Source of the DNA: Candidatus Opimibacter skivensis
GTDB lineage: Bacteria > Bacteroidota > Bacteroidia > Chitinophagales > Saprospiraceae
Direction of reading: 5' to 3'
NCBI GenBank assembly: GCA_016722045.1
Contig: JADKGY010000032.1
Coordinates: 161,001 to 225,000 of the forward strand
Length of the DNA stretch: 64,000 nt
In this document: piece by piece, positions 38,001 through 45,890 of the stretch
Layout of the letters: each line of letters opens with the position of its first letter
Numbering within the stretch: position 1 is the first letter of the stretch
Notes under the pieces: generated by a model
The model's input: the letters and a program-made list of their open reading frames with translations, nothing else
The model's database searches: none
What the model was told of the DNA's origin: nothing
Made by a program: the position numbers and the translations under genes

Positions 38001-38428
38001 CTAATCTCACAGATCTGGTAGGAACTGAAATAATAAAAAATTCGGATAAGCTTTCCGTATCATTATTTGAGAATTCATATTACGAGAACGTAGATAACAA
38101 AGGCACTTTTATACAACATCCATTACCTCAGGCCTTGCAATTTTCTCCTCTTCGGGCTGCCTGTTTGATTGATTACAATCATGATGGGAATAAAGATATT
38201 TTACTGGGAGGTAATTATTATGAAAATAATATTGAGCTCGGCCGGTATGATGCCGATTACGGATCAGTACTTTTGAATGACCCTTCGGGGTTATATAACG
38301 GAGTCCGGAAAAGCCTCTCATTCGATGGCCAGGTGAGAAAGATAGAGCTCATTCGGGTGCATGGAAAAGATTGTTACCTGGTCGCCTTTAATAACGGCCC
38401 ATTAAAGTTAATTCAGTTCAATCCATAA
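35090..38428 (+). CDS. FG-GAP/VCBS and ASPIC/UnbV lipoprotein 2
   Basis: A 1,112-residue lipoprotein (IVGCTK lipobox) with the same architecture as the preceding and following genes: Ca-loop repeats such as DFNKDGYLDLY and DFDNDGDLDLF, an ASPIC/UnbV segment (about 537-587, IGAKVIAYK to LVWPDH), a second set of repeats, and the C-terminal VNDFDHNG and KQLPSLKKKF region. Its ATG overlaps the upstream stop by one base (TGATG), so translation is coupled. The directly preceding in-frame TTG is less likely. The three copies have diverged strongly in sequence while keeping domain order. Confidence 0.9.
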   Translation: MRGFFLSALYVSLLICSVGIVGCTKKTDQTTNPDFTMLSSAKTGLHFNNNLQPNVELNIFDYMYFYNGGGVAVADFNKDGYLDLYFTGNEQSNALYLNQKNLTFKDVTQISKATGEGGWSTGVTVTDINNDGWLDIYVSQVGDYRKLQGHNRLYIWKSLTKEGVPVYEESSAAYGLDLVGFGTQAGFFDFDNDGDLDLFQVNHSVHLNGTFGRRKDFEGTFHDRAGDRLFRNDDGKFVDVTASAGILSTAIGYGLGLAFSDINNDGWTDIYVTNDFHENDYLYINQQNGTFKESINDEMRHTSRYAMGVDIGDINNDGYNEIFTLDMRPEDPYILKSSLGEDDYGEFQFKLSFGYNYQYARNTLQLNNRNNTFSEIGVYANVFASDWSWATLFLDFDDDGYKDIYISNGIPKRMNDIDYVNYISNNEIHWKINMDQMKDSDLIVEQKLPSIKLKNKFFKNNHNLTFSDISSTITDNHPSFSNGAAYGDFDNDGDLDIVVNNIRDDAFLYQNNSNQSSADNHHYLNINLSGPKGNPMAIGAKVIAYKKDEVLSSEQYPVRGYLSFVSPVLHLGLGNTQNLDSIKLVWPDHSIKMIPVDSIDRTISLAYEINLPKQIYHPTTVDKPIYRDITEVSGIHYIHKENEFVEFDREQLIPHMTSTEGPALAVGDINKDGLDDFFVGSSKRKKSAIYLQYPDGKFIDITGIAILNDSVFEDVDALFADIENDGDLDLVVASGGNEYAGTSPPLKQRIYLNDGKGNFTNDSTAIPNIYMTAGCVAAHDFNKDGFIDLFFGGRAVPWNYGKIPASYLFLNDGHGRFSDATATYAPALATAGLVKDGTWADMDHDGDEDLIIAVEWGPLQIYFQQADLHFQKKEIPGSSGWWNFVQPFDFDNDGDLDFVAGNLGLNSILHASADKPVRLYVNDFDHNGQIEQIMTYYIGEKEVIFPTHREITKQLPSLKKKFLFAKDFAKANLTDLVGTEIIKNSDKLSVSLFENSYYENVDNKGTFIQHPLPQALQFSPLRAACLIDYNHDGNKDILLGGNYYENNIELGRYDADYGSVLLNDPSGLYNGVRKSLSFDGQVRKIELIRVHGKDCYLVAFNNGPLKLIQFNP

Positions 38429-38442
38429 ACCAGGAGTTCGAG

Positions 38443-41400
38443 ATGTTCAATCGGCTGGTCATATTATTTTTTTCGGCTGGCATAGTGCTTTGTTTTGCCT
38501 GTTCAAAAAAACCTTCCGGCAATGCACAAATTCTGTTTGAAGTACTTGATGCAGACATAACGGGCATTACATTTAAAAATCAATTGCACGAAACGGATAG
38601 CCTCAATATCCTCACTTACCTCTACTACTACAATGGTGGGGGTGTAGCTATAGGAGATATCAACAATGACAGTTTGCCCGATATTTATTTTTCAGGAAAC
38701 GAAGTGGGTAATAAACTCTATCTGAATAAAGGCAATATGCATTTTTCAGATATCACCGAGAAAGCAAACGTTGGATGCAAGAGTGCATGGAATACGGGGG
38801 TTTCAATGGTAGATGTTAATGGTGACGGACTACTTGATATTTACGTTTGCCAGGTTAAAAACATTTTTGGCAGACATGGCCGAAATCAATTATTCATTAA
38901 TAATGGCGACCTGACCTTCAAAGAAACTGCTGCCAGTGTCGGTCTTGATTTTAGCGGCTTTGCGACCCATGCAGCTTTTTTGGATTTTGACCGGGATGGA
39001 GACTTAGATTGTTTTCTCCTCAATCACAGTGTGAAAAGTCCCGAACAATTTAAACCTTCAGCTATAACAAGACAGTCATTTGATTCTTTGTCAGGTGATA
39101 GGTTAATGGAAAACCAGCAAGGTCATTTTATTGATGTCACTCAGAAAGCAGGCATTTACAGCTCGCCGATTGGTTTCGGGTTAGGTGTCGATGTCGGAGA
39201 TGTCAACAGGGATGGTTGGCCTGATATCTATGTTGGAAATGATTTTCATGAAAATGATTATTTGTATATCAACAATCATGATGGTACATTTCGTGAAGTG
39301 ATAGCACAAGCGATGGGACATACCAGTAATTTTACTATGGGCGTCGCCATTGCGGATATTAACAATGATGGTTTGCCAGATATTTTATCTCTTGACATGA
39401 AGCCTGAAGATGAGCTTCATTACAAGTTGTCAGGAGAGTGGGAAAGTAGTAACATCTATAATTTTAAACGCTCATTCGGATATCATCATCAAAGTCCAAG
39501 AAACGCGTTGCAAATAAATAATGGAATAATGCAAGGGCTGCCCACCTTTTCCGAAGTGGCTTGTCAATTCGGAATTGAAGCTACTGATTGGAGTTGGAGT
39601 CCTCTTATAGCCGATTACAACAATGATGGACTGAAAGATATATTCATATCAAATGGAATTGATCGAAGACCAAATGATCTTGATTTTGTCAACTATTATT
39701 CCGATCCGAATAGCAGCAACAAAGCTACGGGGCTTAAATTAATCAGCCGGATGCCTCGTGGTGGTGCTCCGAATTATCTCTTCTTAAATACTGCTGATGG
39801 ACATGCATTCACGAAAGCTCCAATTGAAGATCCGGGCCTGAAAATTACAAATGGAGCGACATTCAGTGACCTGGACAGGGACGGAGATTTAGATATCATT
39901 TGCAACAATCTTAATAATTTATCTTATATCCTTGAGAATAAAAGTCCGTCTTCTCCTTATCTCAATATCCAACTGAAAGACAACACATCAAATCCATTTG
40001 GTATCGGGGCACAACTAACCATTCATCAGAAAAATAAGATTCAATACCAATACATCAATCATCTAGAAGGCTTTGAATCCGGAAAAGAACCTTTAGCTTT
40101 TTTTGGGATAAAGGATGAGCCTGTCGATTCCATCGTGATTGAATGGCCTGAAGGAGGACGTCAAGTTATTGTTAATCCAATGCAGGGATTTCAGATTATT
40201 GGCAAAAATGTGCAGAATCCTTCTTTATCATCAGTCACAGAAATGTTGAATAGTCCTTACATTTCTATATCAGATCATCATGATGACTCCCATACTGATC
40301 TTAATAACGAGAAATTGATGCCTTACAGTTTATCATCTTTCGGACCCAGAATTGCAGTTGGAAAAAAATACTATTATATGACGGGCGGATCAACTCACGG
40401 CACACTTTTTCAGCTGAATGATGACAAGGATGTTTCCCACCTCATGACCGGATGGCCGGATATTAAACACGGCATTGAAGAAAATGATGCCGTTTTCGCT
40501 GACTTCAATGGAGATGGTCTTGAAGACCTGTTTATCACCACGGGAGGAAATAATCTACCTACGGGAAATGGTTCTTATCATGAACTATTATTTTTCGGTC
40601 AAAAGAATGGATCATTTCAATTTGCGAAGGGAGGCCTTCCCGGTATAGATCGGAATTGTTCTGTAGTACGGGCATGTGATTTTGATCACGATGGTGACAT
40701 AGATCTTTTTATTGGCACATTGTCAAGACCCGGCCATTATGGATGGAGTGAGCCAAGTAGTTTTTATATAAATGATGGCAAAGGATCTTTTAGCGCACAA
40801 GATGCGCCGGTTTGGGAAATGGTGTTTGATGCAAGATGGGCCGATATAGATCGCGACGGTTTGGAAGATCTTATTGTAGCAGGACACTGGATGCCCATCA
40901 CGATCTTATACAACCGAATAACGCATTGGGAAATAAAAACAATTCCCAATTCCGAAGGTCTCTGGTTTTCACTTCATATAACTGATTTGAATAAGGATAG
41001 TATACCCGATATCATTGCCGGAAATTTTGGATTGAACCATCAATTTGATGCAGACTCAACGTATCCCCTCATTTTATATTTAAACGATTTTGATCTGAAC
41101 GGACAATCTGATCCGTTAATTACATATGTGCAACTTGGACAAAGATATATCTATCCTAATCTTGATTTATTTCTCCAACAACTTCCCGGAAGGAAGAAAG
41201 ATTTCTTCTACAACAAAAATTTTGCAGGTAAAAAGCTCAGCGAGATATTTTCATATACCCAGTTAGACAAAGCAACACAACGAAAATGTTCTGTAATGTC
41301 AAGCAGCTTTTTTTTATCTAACAAAGAAAATAATACATGGACTGCAGCTCCATTACCTTCCGAATTGCAAAGAAGTCCGATATGGAGCATCTGCAATATT

Positions 41401-41646
41401 GATAATGAAAATTTTACTTTTGGCGGCAATTTCTATGACATTGATCCGAATTGGGGGAGACAGGATGCATTGTTCCTGACCACCATGCATTACGACAAGA
41501 CTACGGGTTGGAAGTCTATTGAAAATAGGAATAGCAATATCAACAGGCGCAGCGAAATTCGTGATCTCACGATGATTCGAAACAGACTCTACATTGCTTC
41601 CAATAACGACACACTTATATCCATTTCGCCATGGATAAAAAATTAA
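38443..41646 (+). CDS. FG-GAP/VCBS and ASPIC/UnbV lipoprotein 3
   Basis: A 1,067-residue lipoprotein (LCFACSK lipobox, Cys about 20). It repeats the pattern of its two neighbours: DINNDSLPDIY, DVNGDGLLDIY and DFDRDGDLDCF loops, an ASPIC/UnbV segment at about 519-570 (FGIGAQL to IEWPEGG), and the C-terminal LNDFDLNG and QQLPGRKKDFF region. It begins 14 bp after the previous gene and ends 28 bp before the GH65-type glycosidase. The second half is somewhat shorter than in the other copies. Confidence 0.9.
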   Translation: MFNRLVILFFSAGIVLCFACSKKPSGNAQILFEVLDADITGITFKNQLHETDSLNILTYLYYYNGGGVAIGDINNDSLPDIYFSGNEVGNKLYLNKGNMHFSDITEKANVGCKSAWNTGVSMVDVNGDGLLDIYVCQVKNIFGRHGRNQLFINNGDLTFKETAASVGLDFSGFATHAAFLDFDRDGDLDCFLLNHSVKSPEQFKPSAITRQSFDSLSGDRLMENQQGHFIDVTQKAGIYSSPIGFGLGVDVGDVNRDGWPDIYVGNDFHENDYLYINNHDGTFREVIAQAMGHTSNFTMGVAIADINNDGLPDILSLDMKPEDELHYKLSGEWESSNIYNFKRSFGYHHQSPRNALQINNGIMQGLPTFSEVACQFGIEATDWSWSPLIADYNNDGLKDIFISNGIDRRPNDLDFVNYYSDPNSSNKATGLKLISRMPRGGAPNYLFLNTADGHAFTKAPIEDPGLKITNGATFSDLDRDGDLDIICNNLNNLSYILENKSPSSPYLNIQLKDNTSNPFGIGAQLTIHQKNKIQYQYINHLEGFESGKEPLAFFGIKDEPVDSIVIEWPEGGRQVIVNPMQGFQIIGKNVQNPSLSSVTEMLNSPYISISDHHDDSHTDLNNEKLMPYSLSSFGPRIAVGKKYYYMTGGSTHGTLFQLNDDKDVSHLMTGWPDIKHGIEENDAVFADFNGDGLEDLFITTGGNNLPTGNGSYHELLFFGQKNGSFQFAKGGLPGIDRNCSVVRACDFDHDGDIDLFIGTLSRPGHYGWSEPSSFYINDGKGSFSAQDAPVWEMVFDARWADIDRDGLEDLIVAGHWMPITILYNRITHWEIKTIPNSEGLWFSLHITDLNKDSIPDIIAGNFGLNHQFDADSTYPLILYLNDFDLNGQSDPLITYVQLGQRYIYPNLDLFLQQLPGRKKDFFYNKNFAGKKLSEIFSYTQLDKATQRKCSVMSSSFFLSNKENNTWTAAPLPSELQRSPIWSICNIDNENFTFGGNFYDIDPNWGRQDALFLTTMHYDKTTGWKSIENRNSNINRRSEIRDLTMIRNRLYIASNNDTLISISPWIKN

Positions 41647-41674
41647 TGATCTTATCATTTTAAAAAATGGCCTT

Positions 41675-43762
41675 ATGAATAAATTTCTATTATTTGTATT
41701 CTTCCTGTGGGTGAATCATTCCTATTGCCAGGATACATGGAAAGTGACTGCAGATGCAATCGACCCGTCAAATTATTATGGGGTCACCGTCGCCAATGGG
41801 ATGGTAGGAATCGTTTCGTCCGCAGATCCATTGAAAGTAAAAGATGTGGTGCTCAATGGAGTATATGATCATTATCAGCGAGGGCGTGTATCGAATATTC
41901 TGAAAGTATTCAATCATGTCAATATGCAACTTGATATAGATGGTAAAAGAGTTTCCAGAAATAATATCACTCAATTTCAGCAAACACTGGATATGCAGCA
42001 GGCAGAACTTGTGACCACATTTGTTGCTGACAATAAAGTATCTGTGAAGCACAGAATGATGTCACTTCGGCATCTTCCATATACAGCGTTGAGTGTAGTT
42101 GAAATTACTGCGCTTCAGGATGTCGAAATCACGCCTATGTCTGTGATCGAAGCCCCGGTCCATTTACAGGATGTGCGAAACTATTATGCCGAAATTGACA
42201 GACCACATGCATTGATTCCTCTTATGACATCTGTTGCCAAAAGTCCGACCGGACAATATGAAATTGCGGCTTCTGATTCTTTCATTTTTGATGAGTCTCA
42301 TGGTAGCGAACCCGATATTATCCATGAAGACTGGGACTACAATATGCACCTGATGAAGTTTAAGAAAAAATTGAAGAAAGGAGAAACATATCGTTTTGCA
42401 GTAGTGGCGTCAGTTATTTCATCTGCTCATCATCCTGATCCACACAATGAAGCTGAGCGTCTCACCATTTTTGCCGCGCTTGAAAAAACAGATCGACTTC
42501 TGAAGTTTCATCATGATGCATGGCAAAAGTTATGGGACACAGGTAACATCTCTGTAGAAGGTGATCCATCTACAGAACGTGATATTCGTTTTGCATTATA
42601 CCATCTTTATTCATTTGCACGCGCTGGTACGCCTTACAGTCTTTCACCTATGGGCCTGTCAGGTCTTGGTTATAATGGTCATGTATTCTGGGATACCGAG
42701 CTATGGATGTATCCACCTCTTCTGATGCTGCAACCGGATATTGCAAAATCACTTTTGGAATATCGATTCCAACGATTAGAAGCCGCTAAATCAAATGCAT
42801 TTGAACATGGCTACAAAGGCGCCATGTTTCCCTGGGAATCCGCAGCTGACGGAACAGAAGATACTCCGGTTTGGGCTTTGACAGGCCCATTCCAACATCA
42901 CATCACAGGGTGCGTAGCATGGGCATTCTGGAAATACTACCAGGTGACAAGCGATACTATTTGGCTTCGTGAAAAAGGATGGCCTGTATTGCAGGGAGCA
43001 GCAGATTTTTGGGCTTCACGAGTGGAAAGAAATGGTCCGGGACATTACGATATCAAAAATGTAATTGGTGCAGATGAATGGCTGGAAAATATCGACAACA
43101 ATGCATTCACAAATGGAATGGCGATCACTACGCTCCGATATGCAAATCAAGCGGCAAAGGTTTTAGGTTATGCACAAAATGCTGACTGGAAAGAAGTGGC
43201 CGACAATATTCCTATCCTTAAATTCCCTGATGGCACTACAAAAGAAAATGCTACTTACGATGGTGTCACGATTAAACAAGCAGATGCTGTCCTTCTCTCC
43301 TATCCGCTGGAGATCATAACCGATGCTTCCGATATCCAGAGGGATCTTAACTATTATACGCCCCGTAATTCTCCGGAAGGACCTGCGATGAGCTTTGCCA
43401 TTTCATCTATTCTATATAACAGATTAGGAAAAGTAAAAGAAGCCGCTGATATTTTTTCTCTTAGTTATAAGCCAAATGAAGTGCCGCCATTCGGCGTGAT
43501 CTCGGAGACAGCAGGTGGTACAAATCCATATTTTGCGACGGGGGCAGGAGGAATGTTACAGGCCGTTCTATCCGGTTTCATGGGTCTGACATTTACTGAT
43601 CGCGGTATCGAACAAAAGATTTCATCACGTGAAAAAGGCAGAGTATCCTTTGATGGTCAGGAAACAGTTTTTACTAACCTACCAACAGGCTGGAAGACAC
43701 TTAAGATTGTTGGTGTTGGCACTGATGACAAAACTTATATTATGAAAGATAAAGAGAAGTGA
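41675..43762 (+). CDS. Secreted GH65-like glycoside hydrolase
   Basis: A 695-residue exported enzyme with a signal peptide (about 1-19, ending near SYCQD). It matches the GH65 family of inverting alpha-glucoside phosphorylases and hydrolases such as acid trehalase. FWDTELWMYPPLLML and GYKGAMFPWESAADG are typical (alpha/alpha)6-barrel blocks. The general acid should be Glu468 in VIGADEWLE, where classical members read GPDEYHE; the following DNNAFTNGMA is conserved. Export suggests a periplasmic or surface hydrolase rather than a cytosolic phosphorylase. Likely substrates are trehalose, kojibiose-like or protein-linked glucosyl units. It is the last gene of the susCD run. Confidence 0.88.
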   Translation: MNKFLLFVFFLWVNHSYCQDTWKVTADAIDPSNYYGVTVANGMVGIVSSADPLKVKDVVLNGVYDHYQRGRVSNILKVFNHVNMQLDIDGKRVSRNNITQFQQTLDMQQAELVTTFVADNKVSVKHRMMSLRHLPYTALSVVEITALQDVEITPMSVIEAPVHLQDVRNYYAEIDRPHALIPLMTSVAKSPTGQYEIAASDSFIFDESHGSEPDIIHEDWDYNMHLMKFKKKLKKGETYRFAVVASVISSAHHPDPHNEAERLTIFAALEKTDRLLKFHHDAWQKLWDTGNISVEGDPSTERDIRFALYHLYSFARAGTPYSLSPMGLSGLGYNGHVFWDTELWMYPPLLMLQPDIAKSLLEYRFQRLEAAKSNAFEHGYKGAMFPWESAADGTEDTPVWALTGPFQHHITGCVAWAFWKYYQVTSDTIWLREKGWPVLQGAADFWASRVERNGPGHYDIKNVIGADEWLENIDNNAFTNGMAITTLRYANQAAKVLGYAQNADWKEVADNIPILKFPDGTTKENATYDGVTIKQADAVLLSYPLEIITDASDIQRDLNYYTPRNSPEGPAMSFAISSILYNRLGKVKEAADIFSLSYKPNEVPPFGVISETAGGTNPYFATGAGGMLQAVLSGFMGLTFTDRGIEQKISSREKGRVSFDGQETVFTNLPTGWKTLKIVGVGTDDKTYIMKDKEK

Positions 43763-44240
43763 AAATGTGACAATGTGACAATGTGAGAGAGTGAGAGAAG
43801 TGAGAGAGTGAGAGAGTGTGTGTGTGAGATAGTGAGAGAGTGTGAGAGAGTGTGAGAGAGTGTGAGAGAGTGTGAGAGAGTGTGTGAGAGAGTGAGGGCG
43901 TGAGAGAGTGTTTGTGAGAGTAAGGGCGTGAGAGAGTGAGAGAGTGAGAGAGTGAGAGAGTGTTTGTGAGAGTAAGGGCGTGTATGTGAGAGCAAGGGCG
44001 TGAGAGAGTGAGAGAGTGAGGGCGTGTATGTGAGAGCAAGGGGTGTGTGAGAGTAAGGGCGTGAGAGAGTAAGGGCGTGAGAGAGTAAGGGCGTGAGAGA
44101 GTGAGGGCGTGAGAGAGTAAGTGCGTGAGAGAGTAAGGGCGTGAGAGAGTGAGAGAGTGTTTGTGAGAGTAAGGGCGTGAGAGAGTGAGAAAGTGAGAAA
44201 GTGAGGGCGTGTATGTGAGAGTAAGGGCGTGAGAGAGTGA
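43757..44240. repeat. GTGAGAGAGTGAGGGCG low-complexity tract
   Basis: About 480 bp of nearly pure imperfect repeats of GTGAGAGA, GTGAGGGC and GTAAGGGC units with occasional GTGTTT or GTGTAT variants. It begins at the stop of the glycosidase gene. Higher-order units of about 16-24 bases recur (GGGCGTGAGAGAGTAA). Two long minus-strand frames cross it only because the repeat lacks stops on that strand. Confidence 0.95.
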
Positions 44241-44251
44241 AGATTCTTTTA

Positions 44252-44467
44252 GCTCCGTAGGAGCGACATCTCTGTAGCACGTAGTGCGAAAGAGGTTTTT
44301 GAACTCCGTAGGAGCAGTATATTTTCCGCAAGAAAATCTACGATAAATGCCCCAAAGGGGCAATAGGGTTGGTAACTTCCGAAACAAATAAATCTTTCCA
44401 TGCCCCAGAGGGGCATAAGGTTGGTAACCACAGGTCCAATAAAACTCTTCTTGTCCCGTAGGGACAA
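44252..44467. repeat. Second REP-like palindrome cluster
   Basis: Seven short palindromes: GCTCCGTAGGAGC 44252-44264, GCACGTAGTGC 44277-44287, CTCCGTAGGAG 44304-44314, TTTTCCGCAAGAAAA 44322-44336, GCCCCAAAGGGGC 44349-44361, GCCCCAGAGGGGC 44402-44414 and TTGTCCCGTAGGGACAA 44451-44467. Two have GGTTGGTAAC four or five bases downstream, the same tail as beside the RAYT gene 20 kb away. Confidence 0.88.
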
Positions 44468-44498
44468 AACACGCGTAACGCGAATCTGTATCCTTAGA

Positions 44499-45743
44499 TT
44501 ATTCTGCTGTAAATGAAGTCTCCCGCTCTGTCATCCGCTTAAAGAAAAAGATCGCTATCATAATCAGCGTAATCGGAATCAGTGCTAAATAAAACGCATA
44601 GTTCCCACCAAAATGCTGAAAGACATTTCCTGTAATAATAGAACCCGTTGTACCACCAAGCGCAGAGAACACAACAATAAGGCCTGACATAGGTCCATGC
44701 TGAACTAATGGTAATCGACTAAGCATGACTGAATTAATAGTGGGATATATAGGCGCTAAAAATAACCCTATCAATGGAAAAATGAAAACAGCGACCGGCG
44801 CAGTAAACCAACCTGTTGCACCTGATGCATCACTTCCCAGCGCTAAAGGAAGACCTACCAAGACCATTATAGCTGCCGCTACCAGGCTAACCCTCACGAC
44901 CCAATACCACTTCACTTTCTTCAAAACAAATCCGGCTAATAACCTTCCTACAGCAGTAGATCCTGCAAGGATACTCGCCATCTCAATACTCAACTTCGAT
45001 GGCAGATGAAGTATCTGATTATTAAATGTGGGTAGCCAGCTCATGATACTCTGCTCAACCAATACATAAAAAAAGATAGAGACAATAAACACAATGACGA
45101 GTGGCTTAATAATAAGCGTAAGCATTTTCTGAAAATCCTGTGTAAGCCCCTCAGGTGCATCTTTATGTACTGCTGATTCATCCACTTTCGTAGTCAGCAG
45201 TAGAAGGAAAGCGAAAAAAGCTACCGCACCCAAAATATAATACACCTTCAACCAGGAAGTCGAAGCAGGATCATCCGAATCCACAAACGCACTAAAAAGA
45301 AAATATCCACCCAACACACCTACCATAAAAAAAGACTCCAAAAAACTCATAAAGCTTACATGTTCTTTTTCATTTTCGGAGACAAGACCAAGCGTGGCAA
45401 AAACAGAAACTTTAATAAATGCAAACCCCACCCCAATACTTAGGAACAATAATTTGGTCATCCAGAAAAATGGAACATTCGGCATGATCATACATGTGAT
45501 GCTCACCAGGGCTAATCCCATCAACATCGTTCGCTTGTAACCGATCCGCACAACGAAAGAAGCAATCAAAAAGCTTGTGATGGCAATCGGCAAATCCTTA
45601 AACGCTTCAAGGACACTGGCCGCACCTTTTGTAACGCCAAAATTATTCTGTACCTGCAGGATGACCGTCCCCACACTGTTGAGCAACATAGCAAAGACAA
45701 TGTAATTGAGTACAAGAGAGAGCTTTAATCGCCAGAATTTCAT
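44499..45743 (-). CDS. MFS transporter
   Basis: A 414-residue inner-membrane carrier with about twelve hydrophobic segments. The RIGYKRTMLMGL loop between helices 2 and 3 matches the MFS motif A region, and a hydrophilic central loop (about residues 185-205) separates the two halves. The start is ATG at 45743; the open frame extends to a TTG at 45776. It is divergent from the trehalase gene, with about 147 bp between them that include a GGGGATTTAGGGG motif. Sugar transport is inferred from the neighbours only. Confidence 0.88.
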   Translation of the reverse strand: MKFWRLKLSLVLNYIVFAMLLNSVGTVILQVQNNFGVTKGAASVLEAFKDLPIAITSFLIASFVVRIGYKRTMLMGLALVSITCMIMPNVPFFWMTKLLFLSIGVGFAFIKVSVFATLGLVSENEKEHVSFMSFLESFFMVGVLGGYFLFSAFVDSDDPASTSWLKVYYILGAVAFFAFLLLLTTKVDESAVHKDAPEGLTQDFQKMLTLIIKPLVIVFIVSIFFYVLVEQSIMSWLPTFNNQILHLPSKLSIEMASILAGSTAVGRLLAGFVLKKVKWYWVVRVSLVAAAIMVLVGLPLALGSDASGATGWFTAPVAVFIFPLIGLFLAPIYPTINSVMLSRLPLVQHGPMSGLIVVFSALGGTTGSIITGNVFQHFGGNYAFYLALIPITLIMIAIFFFKRMTERETSFTAE

Positions 45744-45861
45744 AAGGGATTGTGTTGAGTGAAGTAAGTTAGACAATATTCATTTACCACAGCTAAACAG
45801 GGAACCAATAAAGCCAAAAAAAAAAACTGCTAAAAAATATAGTATTTAAGAAAGTCTTCTT

Positions 45862-45875
45862 TAGGGGATTTAGGG
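45862..45875 (+). repeat. GGGGATTTAGGGG motif, copy 2
   Basis: TTTAGGGGATTTAGGGGTAGA lies about 15 bases before the trehalase ATG. It matches the motif before folB and the tail of the repeat inside queG. Confidence 0.5.
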
Positions 45876-45890
45876 GTAGATTTGAACTCT

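Noticed and set aside
43757..44240. Possible CRISPR array
   Set aside because: Units are short and contiguous with no unique spacers and no cas genes nearby.
43735..44387. Two long minus-strand frames (198 and 215 residues) rich in Ser, His, Leu and Thr
   Set aside because: They are translations of the GTGAGA repeat tract, exist in two frames at once, and lack any non-repeat core.
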